Shown one piece after another: positions 7,822-16,840 of a stretch of DNA of 64,000 nucleotides. The DNA comes from Pseudoalteromonas luteoviolacea (lineage in GTDB: Bacteria; Pseudomonadota; Gammaproteobacteria; Enterobacterales; Alteromonadaceae). The notes beneath the pieces are model-generated. The model made no database searches. It worked only from the letters and a program-made list of their open reading frames with translations, and was not told the origin of the DNA. How positions within the stretch are numbered: the first letter of the stretch is position 1; every line of letters starts with the position of its first letter. A program made the translations under genes and the position numbers. Where the stretch lies: the NCBI RefSeq assembly GCF_021654285.1, contig NZ_JAKFZS010000024.1:31534-95533 (forward strand), written 5' to 3'.

Positions 7822-9057
7822 ATGATCGAGTTCATTTCCGAAAAGAGTAATGGTACAAATCTAATATTATTTATACACGGATTCACTGGAGGCTCTGATA
7901 CTTGGAGCTTTGACTGTGATGTATCTTTTCCAGAATTACTACTTAAAGATAAAGAAATATCAAAGCATTTTGATGTTGCACAGTTCACTTATTTCACTAA
8001 ATTAACGAACCTTTTCGCTAAAGCAAGCAATACTGCTAGGCTATTGAAAATGCTTTTCGGTACATCACATGGAAAATTAAGAAACAATTCCAGCATAGAA
8101 GAAATTTCTAATCTGTTACGTACTGAGTTTAGGTTTAGGTTAGAAAAATATGACTCCGTCTTTGTTATTGCTCACAGTATGGGAGGGCTTGTTACTAAAA
8201 GCTTAATAACTAAAGACCTCGAAGAGAAGTCAGTTTCAAAGGTTAAAATGTTCTTGTCATTGGCTGTACCCCATCAAGGAGCTAAGTTAGCTACATATGG
8301 GAGTTTAATTAGTAGTAATTTACAAATAGAAGGATTAGAACCATTGAATGGGTTTATTCATAAACTAAATGATTACTGGTTAAAAACCTCATTAAGGCCA
8401 ACAACAAAGTATTTCTATGGAACAAGCGACAAAATAGTAGATAAAACTAGTGCTGTTCCAGCAGATAAAGAAGTATCAGATGTAATTAGTGTAGATGAAA
8501 ATCATTCTAGTATTACTAAACCAGAGAATGAAAACTCTACGATTGTTGTAGCTGTTAAAAAACTGATTTTAGACTATCGAAATGGTGACCCAGCAATCAG
8601 TGACTTTGCTATTCAGTGTTTAGCCAATGAAGATGATTATAGTGATGAACTTTTTGTATTGAAGTTATTGGCCGCTGACGTCCATAGAACATCAATACGT
8701 GATGCAAAAGAAGTATTCTTAAACGCTGAGTATATTAGAAAAATTTTTAGTAGTGCCTCAGATCAAAAACGACTGGCCGAACTCTACAAGAAAATTAAGA
8801 AAGTTTATCAAGGCAGTTATACCAAATATATTCATGATGGTATTACTAACTCTGGACTGTTATTAGCTGATGTTCACGAGCAAATAATGAAAGAAGATAA
8901 AGAGTTTTTAAAAACTCTGATTCCATTTTTAAATGCAATTCATAAACAAGGAATGCTGCATCAATTAGCCAACAGTGAAGCTGAAACCATTTGGTGGGAT
9001 AAAGATGCAAATTTTGAGTCTATGAAAGAGAACTTAAAGGAAAAAGGCTATGAGTAG
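7822..9057 (+). CDS. ABC-3C system effector: alpha/beta hydrolase with C-terminal partner domain
   Basis: 411 residues from the ATG at 7822, which is preceded by GGAAAG at about 6 bp (a GTG two codons earlier is possible but fits less well). Residues ~1-255 are an alpha/beta hydrolase: an oxyanion-type FIHGFTGGSDTW, the nucleophile elbow AHSMGG with Ser119, and candidate Asp203 and His228 completing a lipase/esterase triad. Residues ~260-411 are a separate helical domain without hydrolase features, consistent with the C-terminal domain that links ABC-3C effectors to their partners. No signal peptide or membrane segment is seen. It overlaps the next gene by 8 bp. Lipid or ester cleavage triggered by infection is inference from the family. 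Base composition is clearly more AT-rich than in the gcv genes. Confidence 0.8.
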   Translation: MIEFISEKSNGTNLILFIHGFTGGSDTWSFDCDVSFPELLLKDKEISKHFDVAQFTYFTKLTNLFAKASNTARLLKMLFGTSHGKLRNNSSIEEISNLLRTEFRFRLEKYDSVFVIAHSMGGLVTKSLITKDLEEKSVSKVKMFLSLAVPHQGAKLATYGSLISSNLQIEGLEPLNGFIHKLNDYWLKTSLRPTTKYFYGTSDKIVDKTSAVPADKEVSDVISVDENHSSITKPENENSTIVVAVKKLILDYRNGDPAISDFAIQCLANEDDYSDELFVLKLLAADVHRTSIRDAKEVFLNAEYIRKIFSSASDQKRLAELYKKIKKVYQGSYTKYIHDGITNSGLLLADVHEQIMKEDKEFLKTLIPFLNAIHKQGMLHQLANSEAETIWWDKDANFESMKENLKEKGYE

Positions 9058-9562
9058 CCTACCTTATTTACAGCCAGAGCGAGACTTTTATTACAATGCT
9101 GGAATTCTAATGCTGATTATCGGTAAGTTAGCTCGAACTAAGCGTGGGAAAGCAGTTTTAACGCTTGATAAAATTCAGACATTCTACTTCTTAGTTACTC
9201 GACCAGTATTTCTAAATAAAGTGCTTTCAAAAGCTGGGAAAAAACAATTTTTAATTGATCAAACAGACTATTTTACTGTAGATACAATAGCACTAAATGT
9301 TGATGAGTTATTCAACCGAGATAAAGTTACTGAGTTAATAAAGGCGTTGTCGGTTAAAGGTTATATTCAAGCTTCGTTTAATGAGAAAGATGGTTTTTTG
9401 TTCGAGTTAAACGAAAGTGGCCTCTCAGTGCTTGAAGAATTAAGTGATGGTTATTACAGAAAGATTAAAGATTTTGTTGATAGTTTAGCTAAACTGCAAT
9501 CAGAAAACTCGTCAAAGATCAGTACCTATATTAACTCAATTTTGAAACAAGGAGAGGCATGA
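9050..9562 (+). CDS. ABC-3C system middle component
   Basis: 170 residues. It is soluble and has no catalytic motif. The C-terminal half (VTELIKALSVKGYIQ followed by a beta-wing-like FLFELNESGLSVL) looks like a winged helix-turn-helix. In ABC-three-component systems a small middle protein of this size lies between the effector and the ATPase and is thought to connect them. The gene overlaps the effector by 8 bp and the ATPase by 4 bp (ATGA), so the three proteins are translationally coupled. Identification rests mainly on position, size and the neighbours; the sequence alone would be called hypothetical. Confidence 0.7.
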   Translation: MSSLPYLQPERDFYYNAGILMLIIGKLARTKRGKAVLTLDKIQTFYFLVTRPVFLNKVLSKAGKKQFLIDQTDYFTVDTIALNVDELFNRDKVTELIKALSVKGYIQASFNEKDGFLFELNESGLSVLEELSDGYYRKIKDFVDSLAKLQSENSSKISTYINSILKQGEA

Positions 9563-11544
9563 TTACTCAGCAAGGATTATTACTTAAGCAGCTGGTTTTA
9601 GTTGGACACAGAAAAGATTATACAGTTACTTTTAATCAGGGGGTTAATATAATTTATGGGGATGCTGACACTGGTAAATCTAGTATCCTCAGAGTTGTTT
9701 ATTATTTGTTAGGCGGAAAGACGAGTAAGTTAGATCATGAAATTACTTCATCTGTAAAGTACGCCGTATTAGAAATAGAAATTAACTCAGCACCATACTG
9801 TATTATTAGAGATTTATATAATTCCTCTAAGGATGTAGATGTGTATTCGTGTCCTTACGCCAAATTAGAAGAGAACTTTCCTGAAAAGTATGCATCGTCA
9901 GTTACAAAGAGTACAAATGAAAAGAAAAGCCTGTCTGACTTTCTTCTAGAAGAGCTTAATTTTCCAATAGTTAAATTAAAGCAAGCGCCTACAAAAGATA
10001 ACTCAGAAACTGCTAGATTGAGCTTTTTAGATTTGTTTAAGTATATGTATTTAAATCAGGATGATGTAGGCAGTACTCACATGCTTAACATTGGCAATCC
10101 CGTTGTCGAAGTAAAGAATAGAGAGGTATTGAAGTATATATTTAATGTTCTCGACACAAATATTTCAGATCTTGAAGTTGATATATCTACGAGGGTAAAG
10201 GAAAAATCGGATTTGGAGAGTCAATATAGAGTTATTTCAAAATTCTTATCCGAAATAGAGTTCGATCAAACCTCTGCTATAGATGAGGAGATAACTTTGA
10301 TTGATGAGTTAAAAGAAGATTTAGAAAGGCAGCTTAAAGACTTAAACAATAAAATGGTTTCCAACAATAAGTTATATAGCGGTCTTAAAGAAGCCTTAGA
10401 TACTATTAATCTGGATATCAAGAGGTTTGAAAGTGTTAAGAGTAATGCCGAGAGAAACATAGAAAGGTTTTCTCGCTTAAGTAACGATTATCTAAATGAT
10501 ATTCAAAAATTGAAAGCAGCTGCACAAGCAAAAGTTGCTATCGGGAAGCAAAAACATACTACTTCAAATTGCCCTATTTGTGATAACACAATAGACCTAA
10601 GTGATGTGTCAGAAGAGTTTGATATTTCTCAAGAAAATAAACTAAAGCAAGAGTTAAACTCTATAGTTAGACGTTCTAAAGACTTAACAGTTTTAATTGC
10701 TGACAATAGAAAGGAATTGGAAGAAACGAATAAAACCTTGAGCGAGCTTTATAAAGAACAGTTTAAAGCGAAAGAATATATAGATGAGGAGTTAGCAAGT
10801 TCAGTTACCCCATTTTTAGCTGAGAGAGATGTACTAGTAAAGGAAAACGCAAAACTTGGCGAGAGAAGAGAGAAATACTTAAATGCCTTAAAAGTAAGAA
10901 ACAGACAGCGAAGTATTGCTGAGCATATCGGTCGTCTTGAATCCAACATTACTCAATTAAAGGGAAGGTTGGAGGAAATGTTGATGAATTCCCCTTCTAT
11001 GTCTTCAGTTCTATCTGGTTTGGCAACGTCTTTAGATTTGTTCTTACAAAACGTTAAAATTAATAATCAATTTGGTGTATCAGTTAGTGAAAAGAGCTTT
11101 TTACCAATAGTAAGAAATATTGAGTACAGGAATATTAACTCTGGTGGTTTAAGAACTATTACATCAATAGGCTATTTAGCTTCAATCATGGGAGCTAAAT
11201 TAAATACCAATACAAATTTACCTAGCTTGATGATGATTGATACTGTCGGAAAGTTTTTAGGAAAAACACCTGAGGATGGAGCTGTAGATACAGATTTAAA
11301 GGCAGATGAAAGAGAAGGTGTTTCTGATCCAGACAAATATAAGAATTTATTTGAATCTCTTTTAGATTTAGCTGAGCGATTTGAAGAAAATGGAAAGCTT
11401 TGCCAAATAATATTGGTTGATAATGACTTACCACCAGAAGTAGCTAAAAAACACAGTGGGTTTGAAATAGCTCATTACCGTTCTAATGGAGTAAATAATC
11501 TGCCGATTGGGTTAATTGATGATTGGGAACAAGATAAAAAGTAA
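9559..11544 (+). CDS. ABC-3C system Rad50/SMC-like ATPase (DUF3732-like)
   Basis: 661 residues. Walker A is GDADTGKSS (34-42, Lys40). A long coiled coil spans ~200-480, broken at its tip by a Rad50-like zinc hook CPIC (338-341). The ABC signature is degenerate, SGGLR (528-532). The Walker B strand is LMMID (557-561), but the next residue is Thr, not the catalytic Glu, and the segment near the end, ILVDNDLPPE, has no switch His. These features fit DUF3732-type ABC ATPases of ABC-3C conflict systems, which are thought to sense nucleic acid or nucleoprotein and release the effector. It overlaps the middle component by ATGA and is followed by a terminator. The composition is AT-rich, suggesting transfer. 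Confidence 0.82.
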   Translation: MITQQGLLLKQLVLVGHRKDYTVTFNQGVNIIYGDADTGKSSILRVVYYLLGGKTSKLDHEITSSVKYAVLEIEINSAPYCIIRDLYNSSKDVDVYSCPYAKLEENFPEKYASSVTKSTNEKKSLSDFLLEELNFPIVKLKQAPTKDNSETARLSFLDLFKYMYLNQDDVGSTHMLNIGNPVVEVKNREVLKYIFNVLDTNISDLEVDISTRVKEKSDLESQYRVISKFLSEIEFDQTSAIDEEITLIDELKEDLERQLKDLNNKMVSNNKLYSGLKEALDTINLDIKRFESVKSNAERNIERFSRLSNDYLNDIQKLKAAAQAKVAIGKQKHTTSNCPICDNTIDLSDVSEEFDISQENKLKQELNSIVRRSKDLTVLIADNRKELEETNKTLSELYKEQFKAKEYIDEELASSVTPFLAERDVLVKENAKLGERREKYLNALKVRNRQRSIAEHIGRLESNITQLKGRLEEMLMNSPSMSSVLSGLATSLDLFLQNVKINNQFGVSVSEKSFLPIVRNIEYRNINSGGLRTITSIGYLASIMGAKLNTNTNLPSLMMIDTVGKFLGKTPEDGAVDTDLKADEREGVSDPDKYKNLFESLLDLAERFEENGKLCQIILVDNDLPPEVAKKHSGFEIAHYRSNGVNNLPIGLIDDWEQDKK

Positions 11545-11558
11545 GAAGGCTGACCAAG

Positions 11559-11585
11559 GAGAGCAGAGTCATCTGCTCTCTTTTC
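11559..11585 (+). terminator. Rho-independent terminator closing the ABC-3C operon
   Basis: GAGAGCAGA, loop GTCA, TCTGCTCTC then TTTT. It begins 15 bp after the ATPase stop. Confidence 0.85.
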
Positions 11586-11669
11586 TAAAAAACCTACTCT
11601 CCCAACACTGCCCTTGAAAAACACCACACATACTCATCCACTCACTCTGACCCCACCACCCCCCATTTC

Positions 11670-12704
11670 ATGTATCATCCTGATATCAACTATTTAGCAC
11701 AGCTATCCATGTCAAAATTAACTGCGAAGCAGAACATCAATGCAATCGTGACGGCGATAAAAGCCGAAGAGGCATCGCTTAGGGCGCGTTACCCTATTCT
11801 TAAATGGCAAAACGGTATTGCCATGGTCATTTTGATGTTGTCATTGTGTGCATTCATTGGCGTTGCGGCGCTGTATTATGTTGCGGTGGTACCTGCGTGG
11901 GTGTGTATAATTTTAGTGGCTTTGATCACCTCTATTGCCCATGAGCTTGAGCATGACTTGCTCCACAAACAGTATTTTAGCCAGCGCCCGTTTGTGCATA
12001 ATTTTATGATGTTAAGCGTATGGTTGATGCGGCCAAATACGGTGAACCCTTGGTATCGTAGGAAGATACACCTGCACCATCATAAAGTGTCGGGGACTTC
12101 GCAGGATTTAGAAGAGCGTTTAGTGGGCAATGGCATTCAATCGCCTTTTTTACGGGCTGTGGTGATCCTCGATGGCCTGTTAGGGCTACTTATTAATTCA
12201 AAGCGCTTTAGTAAAGAAATTCGTGGCTTTAAGTTTTTTCGAGTCTTTAATGCAGGCGCGCCGCTAGCAACGGCTTACTTTGGGATTTTGTATGGGGTGA
12301 TAGCTTATTATGCGCTGCAATTTGTGATGTCATTCACATTACCAACATGGGGGGCTGAGTTACTGGCGGTGGCTGAGTTTTTAATGGTGGTACTGATATT
12401 ACCGAATATGCTCCGCTCAGCGTCGCTGAATTTGATCACTTCTTCAATGCATTATTATGGTGGTGTGACGAATGTATTAGAGCAAACCCATGTGATCACC
12501 AGCCGTTGGTTTTTACCTTTTCAATTATTTTGCTTTGATTTTGGTCGCACACATACCATCCATCATTTTGTGCCAAATCAGCCCTTTTATATTCGACAAG
12601 TGATCAGCCACAAAATACGTCCAGTGATGGCAAAACATGGCGTTCGCTTTGATGATTTACATAGTTTAAGGCATGCAAATAGGTATTTGGAGAAGGGAGA
12701 GTGA
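11670..12704 (+). CDS. Membrane fatty acid desaturase family protein
   Basis: 344 residues. Three histidine boxes typical of di-iron membrane desaturases/hydroxylases are present: HELEHDLLH (91-99), HLHHH (134-138) and HTIHH near residue 306. Hydrophobic spans lie around 50-90 and 200-250, placing it in the inner membrane. It would introduce a double bond or hydroxyl group into a fatty acyl chain; the substrate is not evident. No clear Shine-Dalgarno sequence precedes the first ATG; an in-frame ATG at 11709 is an alternative start. It is a single gene between the island terminator and a repeat element. Confidence 0.85.
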   Translation: MYHPDINYLAQLSMSKLTAKQNINAIVTAIKAEEASLRARYPILKWQNGIAMVILMLSLCAFIGVAALYYVAVVPAWVCIILVALITSIAHELEHDLLHKQYFSQRPFVHNFMMLSVWLMRPNTVNPWYRRKIHLHHHKVSGTSQDLEERLVGNGIQSPFLRAVVILDGLLGLLINSKRFSKEIRGFKFFRVFNAGAPLATAYFGILYGVIAYYALQFVMSFTLPTWGAELLAVAEFLMVVLILPNMLRSASLNLITSSMHYYGGVTNVLEQTHVITSRWFLPFQLFCFDFGRTHTIHHFVPNQPFYIRQVISHKIRPVMAKHGVRFDDLHSLRHANRYLEKGE

Positions 12705-12730
12705 GGGGGGTGGGAGTTCAGGTGGGCAAC

Positions 12731-12810
12731 GGTTAAAATGGCTCATTTCACCTTGCGCAAAAGTAATCTTGCTTCGCAAGATGTATTTTGCACGAGCCCA
12801 CCTTGCAGCT
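12731..12810. repeat. Hairpin repeat family, copy 1
   Basis: Shares a ~75-bp block starting GGTTAAAATGGCTCATTTCA with copies at 22662 and 22809. It contains the perfect hairpin ATCTTGC-TTC-GCAAGAT (12766-12782), flanked by an outer pair of GCGCAAAA and TTTTGCAC. It is a REP/MITE-like intergenic element without coding potential. Confidence 0.85.
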
Positions 12811-12863
12811 GGTACGATGAGTTGCTACTCTCGAATTAAATAATCATAATTTGAGGCAAGATT

Positions 12864-13289
12864 ATGCAGGAGTTTTTCGAAAAGTTTGCAATTAACACCA
12901 AAATTAATGTGGTTTGGGGCGAAATGGATGCGTTGGGGCATGTGAATAACGTGTCGTATTTCCGTTATTTTGAAACCGCGCGAATTGATTTTTTAAAGCA
13001 AACCGGGTTGCTCTCTATTTTATCTGAGCCCAGTCATAGTCCTGTGCTGCGTGATACCTACGCGCAATATAAACGACCCGTTACCTTCCCTGACACTCTG
13101 TATATTGGCTCATACATTACCGACATCAAAGAAGATCGTTTCACTATGCGCTATGAGGCATTTAGTGAGTCGCAGCAAGCAGTTTGTACAACGGGGTATG
13201 CCACTGTGGTGATGTTTAATATGAAAACAGGGCAAAAAGCGGCCATTCCAGGTGATATGCTCGCGATTTTGAAGCAATACGAGATGTGA
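12864..13289 (+). CDS. Acyl-CoA thioesterase, hotdog fold (YbgC/FadM family)
   Basis: 141 residues, the normal length for a single-hotdog 4-hydroxybenzoyl-CoA-type thioesterase. The catalytic loop MDALGHVNNVSYFRYFE carries Asp23 and the conserved H-V-N-N. It would hydrolyse an acyl-CoA in the cytoplasm; chain preference cannot be judged. GAGGCAAG lies upstream of the ATG. It stands alone, with a repeat element on each side. Confidence 0.88.
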   Translation: MQEFFEKFAINTKINVVWGEMDALGHVNNVSYFRYFETARIDFLKQTGLLSILSEPSHSPVLRDTYAQYKRPVTFPDTLYIGSYITDIKEDRFTMRYEAFSESQQAVCTTGYATVVMFNMKTGQKAAIPGDMLAILKQYEM

Positions 13290-13333
13290 GCAAAGGGGAC
13301 AGACGCCCCTTATAGGTTGTGCATTCATAATTT

Positions 13334-13358
13334 GTCATCCTGACGCAGATCAGGATCC
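13334..13358. repeat. Single copy of the TCATCCTGA palindromic repeat
   Basis: GTCATCCTGACGCAGATCAG followed by GATCC, matching the palindromic core of the 65-bp array at 7082. It lies in the 230-bp gap between the thioesterase and the ToxR-like regulator. Confidence 0.7.
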
Positions 13359-13519
13359 TTGTTTTTAAGGCTTGCTCTTCTCTCTACCACTCATTTAATA
13401 ATCACCACTAGCTTAATAGTTATCCTAGTAATTTATTGTTTAATTGTTGATAATGCGGAGTCCACAGGGTACTTCCTGCCTTTGTGATAAGTCATATACG
13501 ATAAAAATAATGATTACTT

Positions 13520-15367
13520 ATGCACTATTATTTTGAAAAGTACTATTTTGATGATGATACTTTTACGCTCTACCACAACGATAAGCCGATAGATTTAAAA
13601 AGTAATGAAGCTAAGTTATTAGCTTTATTTATTAACAATAAAGATAAAATTTTAAGTAAAGACAGGATCCTCGATGAGGTTTGGGGCGAGCAGGTTGTTT
13701 CTGAACAGGTTGTTTTTCAAAATATTAGTCATCTTCGCCGTGTTTTTGGAAATGGTGCGATAACAACATTTTCAAAAAAGGGTTACGTGTGGCAGTTGTC
13801 ATTTGAGCCCAAAGAACTGAAAAATGAAGAAAAAGCCCCAGTTCAGTTAATGAATAAATGGTATACATCGTCATATTATCTTTATTCTGTTATTACGTTG
13901 CTCTTAGTTATTATTTTTGTTTTATTTTTTGGATTGTCTTCTGACGGTTCTCTTTCTAGTAAACAATTGAAGGGGCAGGTTTACGTTATTCCCTTTTCAT
14001 TTTCAGATGCTTTGGATGAGTTACAAGTTGATCGTATTGACACTTTGCTCACGCGCAATAAGGCCTTTCAAAGCGATGATCATGATTTAGCTACCATAGA
14101 TACAGACGCTGTATTTCGCTATTCAGATAAGGTTAGAGAGCAGACCCAGCTCAATAATACATCAATATTACTATCCGGATATGTATCACAATTAGATGAG
14201 CACATGGTGGTTGAATATAAGTTGCTGGGTGCAGAGCGTGAGTGGCACGGTTATATTTTTGCAAAAAATGAAGCGTTAATGACGAATGCGCTTGATAAAA
14301 CCATTGATAATGTACAAAAATCGGGATACCTAAACGAGCCCAACTCAGCATTATTGGCTGCAAAACTACAGTTGCTTTTAGAGCGTCAACCAGATGATTT
14401 ATCAGTTATTTACCATTTGATAAAGCAAGAAATAACCCATCAAAACTTTGATGTTGCTAGGGCATTGATTGAAAAGCTGCTTATTGAATCCAAGCTGCAA
14501 AAAAACTCCCCTTATACTGCATTAGCTTTATACCTTAAAGGTGGCATTTTTCATCAGCAACAGGCTTACCTGCATGCCGAACGATACTATAAACAAGCAT
14601 TGGCATTATTAGCTGAAACGCCCTATTCAAAGGTTGCTCATAATATAGAGTTAGCCTTGGCGTGGTTGGCTTATGCGCAGCATAATACTAGCCAGCTACA
14701 ACATCATATTAGTAACGCGAGTGAGCATGCGAGGCAAAGTGGTGATGTATTGTCGGAGGTAAAAGCACAAACGACGGGGTCGATTTTATCTCATAAACTA
14801 GGCGACTTGGTAAATCGTTATCAATACTTAAATACTGCCAAATCGCTGTTGATTGCGCATGAAATTGAACAAGCACACTTTGCGGTTATTCATTATCACT
14901 TGGCGTTATTTTCACCGAATGAGGTTGAAGCTGAATCTTATTTTTTAAAATTACTTGGTCTAAAAAAACTTGCCAAATATCAGTGGATTTATGAGAGCAG
15001 TATTGAAGATTTACTGTCTTGGTATATTGAACAAAAGAAGTGGAAAGAGGCTATTGGTCTTTTCAAAACGCAGCCAGAAAGTAGTTTTAACCTTAATCAA
15101 AAAGCGAGGGTATTACGTGCTCAGCAAGATTTCAGCGGAGCAATACAAGCTGCGAAGCAGGCATTTGATAGTGCGAGATTAAGCTATGAGCATAATAACG
15201 CCCTACATAGTGCGCTGTTACTTTATCAAATGAAGCCGTATATGAATGAACTTAAAGTCATTGAATATCAAAATTACATTAAAATACATGCCTCAAAATT
15301 TTGGATTGAGAAACACCGTATTGAGCTGAGTGAAGTTGGATATTTTGATGACTTAGAGGTTAACTAA
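13520..15367 (+). CDS. ToxR/CadC-like membrane regulator with TPR-like C-terminus
   Basis: 615 residues. An OmpR/PhoB-type winged helix occupies ~8-95 (SNEAKLLALFINNKDKILSK, then QNISHLRRVFG and TFSKKGYVW). A single membrane span follows at ~116-137. The rest (~150-615) would be periplasmic and is rich in helical pairs of TPR type from ~290 onward. The architecture is that of CadC/ToxR one-component regulators that bind DNA while anchored in the inner membrane. Signal and targets are unknown. No phosphoacceptor receiver domain is present. It is convergent with the lipoprotein gene, and a 13-bp hairpin overlaps its stop codon. Confidence 0.85.
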   Translation: MHYYFEKYYFDDDTFTLYHNDKPIDLKSNEAKLLALFINNKDKILSKDRILDEVWGEQVVSEQVVFQNISHLRRVFGNGAITTFSKKGYVWQLSFEPKELKNEEKAPVQLMNKWYTSSYYLYSVITLLLVIIFVLFFGLSSDGSLSSKQLKGQVYVIPFSFSDALDELQVDRIDTLLTRNKAFQSDDHDLATIDTDAVFRYSDKVREQTQLNNTSILLSGYVSQLDEHMVVEYKLLGAEREWHGYIFAKNEALMTNALDKTIDNVQKSGYLNEPNSALLAAKLQLLLERQPDDLSVIYHLIKQEITHQNFDVARALIEKLLIESKLQKNSPYTALALYLKGGIFHQQQAYLHAERYYKQALALLAETPYSKVAHNIELALAWLAYAQHNTSQLQHHISNASEHARQSGDVLSEVKAQTTGSILSHKLGDLVNRYQYLNTAKSLLIAHEIEQAHFAVIHYHLALFSPNEVEAESYFLKLLGLKKLAKYQWIYESSIEDLLSWYIEQKKWKEAIGLFKTQPESSFNLNQKARVLRAQQDFSGAIQAAKQAFDSARLSYEHNNALHSALLLYQMKPYMNELKVIEYQNYIKIHASKFWIEKHRIELSEVGYFDDLEVN

Positions 15368-15376
15368 GTCATCAAA
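15344..15376. terminator. 13-bp inverted repeat across the stop codon, likely bidirectional terminator
   Basis: TTTGATGACTTAG, 7-nt loop, CTAAGTCATCAAA, a perfect stem. The loop region contains the TAA of the regulator gene. A TTTTT run follows at about 10 nt on the plus strand. It sits between convergent genes. Confidence 0.6.
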
Positions 15377-15392
15377 GTATGACGGTTTTTAA

Positions 15393-16511
15393 TTAATTTT
15401 TGGTTGTGTTAAGTAGGGTGTGGTAGTTAAAGCTTTCTCCCATTTTTAGCGTTTTTATAATGAAGTTGGGTGGCGTTTGCTCTGCTGCCAACGAGAGTCG
15501 TCTAAGAGGTTCATGGACATGTTCACACCCTAAAGTCCATGTGCCATAGCCCCATGGAATAAATACCTTACAGCCTAAATCATCGGCAGCTTTTATAGCA
15601 TCTTCTGGTGACATGTGTACCCGCCTTTTACTTTCATGATAGGCGACGATTGGCATCAAGCAAACGTCCATTGGGCCCATTTTTTTTCGAATATCTTTGA
15701 ATACGTCGCTGTAACCGGTATCACCAGCAAAATATACTTTGTATTTCCCATCATCTAGCATCCAGCTGCCCCATAAGCTGTGATCGGTATCAAACATTCC
15801 TCTAGAGGAGTTATGGTTACTTGGTAAAAAGTGTACTTGTGTTTTATTGTGCTGAGTATGAGTGTACCAGTCCATTTCGGTTATTGGCCCATTTTCGTAG
15901 TCAATATCGCTGGCACTGTCCAAAGGCAAATATAATTGTGTATTTTTACTAAATTCATTAAGCGTGGTGTTACTTAAGTGATCAAAATGGTCATGAGAGA
16001 TCAGTACGCCAGATACAAAGTCCAGCTCTTTAGCGTTGACAGGGGCTTCTCCCAATCGAACAAATGAGGTGCTCAATTGCTGTCCTAACCAACCTAAAAA
16101 GCCATCGAATTCATGAAATACAGGGTCGGTAACTAAGGCGTCATTATTCATTTGTTGGATTAAAAAGCTGGCATGGCCTAACCAGGTTAATTCACCCCTT
16201 CTATCTGGGCTAATTTCAATATTTGAATAAACTAAATCATTGTAGCTGTAACCATAGCTCTTACTGTATTTATGCGAAGGGACTGGGTCTAAAAATGCTC
16301 TTTCAATCACCTTTTTTTCTTCAGGCTTAAGGAGGTCTAAATCATCATTGATATGGTGGGGGCCATTATCGGTAAAATGACTTGGGAATAAGTTGGTATA
16401 AGCGCCTTTTTTATTCTTTTGAAGTTCAGGGTTTTCTATACGTTCTATTTGTGTTGTGCAACCTGTTATCAACATAAGAGAAATAACATGTGTTAGTGTT
16501 TTAAGTTTCAT
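15393..16511 (-). CDS. Lipoprotein of the metallo-beta-lactamase fold (NAPE-PLD/RomA-like)
   Basis: 372 residues. The N-terminus is a lipoprotein signal with lipobox LITGC, placing the mature lipidated Cys at 18. The metallo-hydrolase core starts at LTWLGHASFLI (~108) and carries the zinc motif SHDHFDHLS (172-180), FAGDTGYS and a later HMSPEDA. This arrangement is that of N-acylphosphatidylethanolamine phospholipase D-like/RomA proteins; a phospholipase or related phosphodiesterase role at the envelope is inference. It is transcribed towards the ToxR-like gene. It does not share a transcript with the subtilase upstream because a terminator lies between. Confidence 0.85.
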   Translation of the reverse strand: MKLKTLTHVISLMLITGCTTQIERIENPELQKNKKGAYTNLFPSHFTDNGPHHINDDLDLLKPEEKKVIERAFLDPVPSHKYSKSYGYSYNDLVYSNIEISPDRRGELTWLGHASFLIQQMNNDALVTDPVFHEFDGFLGWLGQQLSTSFVRLGEAPVNAKELDFVSGVLISHDHFDHLSNTTLNEFSKNTQLYLPLDSASDIDYENGPITEMDWYTHTQHNKTQVHFLPSNHNSSRGMFDTDHSLWGSWMLDDGKYKVYFAGDTGYSDVFKDIRKKMGPMDVCLMPIVAYHESKRRVHMSPEDAIKAADDLGCKVFIPWGYGTWTLGCEHVHEPLRRLSLAAEQTPPNFIIKTLKMGESFNYHTLLNTTKN

Positions 16512-16840
16512 AAATAAGAGGCCCTGTTTTAGTTTTGCAGCATCTTAAATGCCAGTGCCAATTGGGTCTTATTTAAAACCTATTTTTAGCTAAATAGAAA
16601 ATGGATAGAAAATTTATCCTTAAAAATCAACAGTTAAGAGGGTGGCTGTGCACTTTTTCTTAATCTAGGGCAAAGCGTTATTGGCGGATAGAGCGCAGTG
16701 CATATAGAAAATCATTCGCTCTGTTCATCATGATTACAGGCATCAATTCAGGTAGATATACAAAAAGTTGGCGGTAGAATAACTCAAACCGCCAACGTGC
16801 TGATAAGGTGCTCTTACTGATTAAGGTTAACCTAAGATAG
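16512..16840. other. Intergenic region between lipoprotein and subtilase genes
   Basis: About 330 bp without a supported ORF. It contains the subtilase terminator (16762-16796) and presumably the lipoprotein promoter; no clear promoter hexamers were singled out. Confidence 0.6.
16762..16796 (-). terminator. Terminator of the subtilase gene
   Basis: On the minus strand GTTGGCGGT, a 12-nt loop, ACCGCCAAC, then TTTTTG. A 9-bp perfect stem with a U-tract, 45 bp after the stop. Confidence 0.85.
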
